From positions 33,666,625 to 33,730,624 of the forward strand of contig NC_089783.1 of the NCBI RefSeq assembly GCF_040412425.1: 64,000 nucleotides of DNA, read 5' to 3'. A program made the translations under genes and the position numbers. The notes under the pieces are model-generated. The model saw only the letters and a list, made by a program, of their open reading frames with translations. It searched no databases and was not told the origin of the DNA. This DNA comes from Macrobrachium rosenbergii. Its lineage: Eukaryota > Arthropoda > Malacostraca > Decapoda > Palaemonidae. Positions 63,533 to 64,000 of this stretch are shown one piece after another; the first letter of the stretch is position 1; every line of letters starts with the position of its first letter.

Positions 63533-64000
63533 TACACAACAAGAAGTCAATGGGTGCAATATTAAAAAGAGACACAGAGGAATATGGGATTAAAAAGTTG
63601 CCCAGGGTTAAAGAACAGAGCCCGAATGGCGGAAGAAACAATACAAAGACTCAACTCCGTAAGAGATAGACCTACACCACATGGGTCTAAAGATTACACC
63701 GTAGGGCGTAAGGTCTTGGCGACGCGCGCGAGCTCTCATGGACACTCTAGGTGCATTGGGCATTGACCTTAATCGTAGATAATAAAATCATCGATTAGGA
63801 ATGAACGAAAAACTTCAAGAGAGACTAAAAGAATGACATTTCACAATGCTGACTTTGGCAGCCATGTTGGGTAGAGCCAAAGAGACCTAGTACTAGTCCA
63901 ACAAACTAGTACTAGTACTATCATAGTCTTGAGGACAGTGATATTAAATAAAGAAGAGAAAGCTGTTTCTGAAAAGAGAAAACTTCTCTCTGTTGTCCAG
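63531..64000. other. Unassigned DNA at the right edge
   Basis: No feature supported; a short ACTAGTACTAGTACT direct repeat lies near 63905. Confidence 0.5.

Overview
This window looks like nuclear DNA of a crustacean, most likely a decapod (shrimp, crayfish or crab relative). That is an inference. Spliced genes sit in very large introns, the DNA is saturated with (CT)n, (GA)n, (TA)n, (CA)n and (AAT)n microsatellites, and several interspersed repeats resemble families I associate with decapod genomes. No bacterial-type gene organisation, rRNA, intact tRNA gene or CRISPR array is visible.

Layout. 1-2460 holds a decayed DNA-virus-like or Polinton-like patch: a broken minus-strand protein-primed family B DNA polymerase and an unidentified C-terminal coding fragment at the left edge. 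3280-6230 is mostly microsatellite and minisatellite DNA with short SINE remnants. 6341-9305 is an internally deleted Gypsy-type LTR retrotransposon. 9306-13000 is mostly unassigned AT-rich DNA. 13077-16967 holds two DNA-transposon transposase fragments (MULE-like and P/THAP-like), separated by satellite DNA. 18314-33859 is a ten-coding-exon guanine deaminase gene with all metal ligands and splice sites intact. Its introns carry a 4.1 kb satellite array nested in a hairpin element, two antisense LINE remnants and other repeats.

36850-46835 and 49030-59995 are two direct copies of a roughly 10-11 kb segment. Each carries a complete four-exon gene for a 500-residue condensation-domain-like (CoA-dependent acyltransferase fold) protein. 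The copies differ by several mobile-element insertions with matching empty sites in the partner, so the insertions can be ordered in time. Between them lies a broken non-LTR retrotransposon. 60020-61475 is an interrupted long inverted repeat, and 62190-63530 is a compound (GA)n/(TA)n array.

The three intact genes (guanine deaminase and the two acyltransferase-like paralogues) are all on the plus strand. Guanine deaminase converts guanine to xanthine in purine breakdown; the substrate of the paralogous pair is unknown. Nothing here suggests that the three genes act in one pathway. The most unusual points are the satellite array with tRNA-like promoter boxes inserted in a hairpin MITE, the shared atypical HMxxxDG motif of the duplicated acyltransferase-like genes, and the microsatellite that serves as a splice-acceptor pyrimidine tract.
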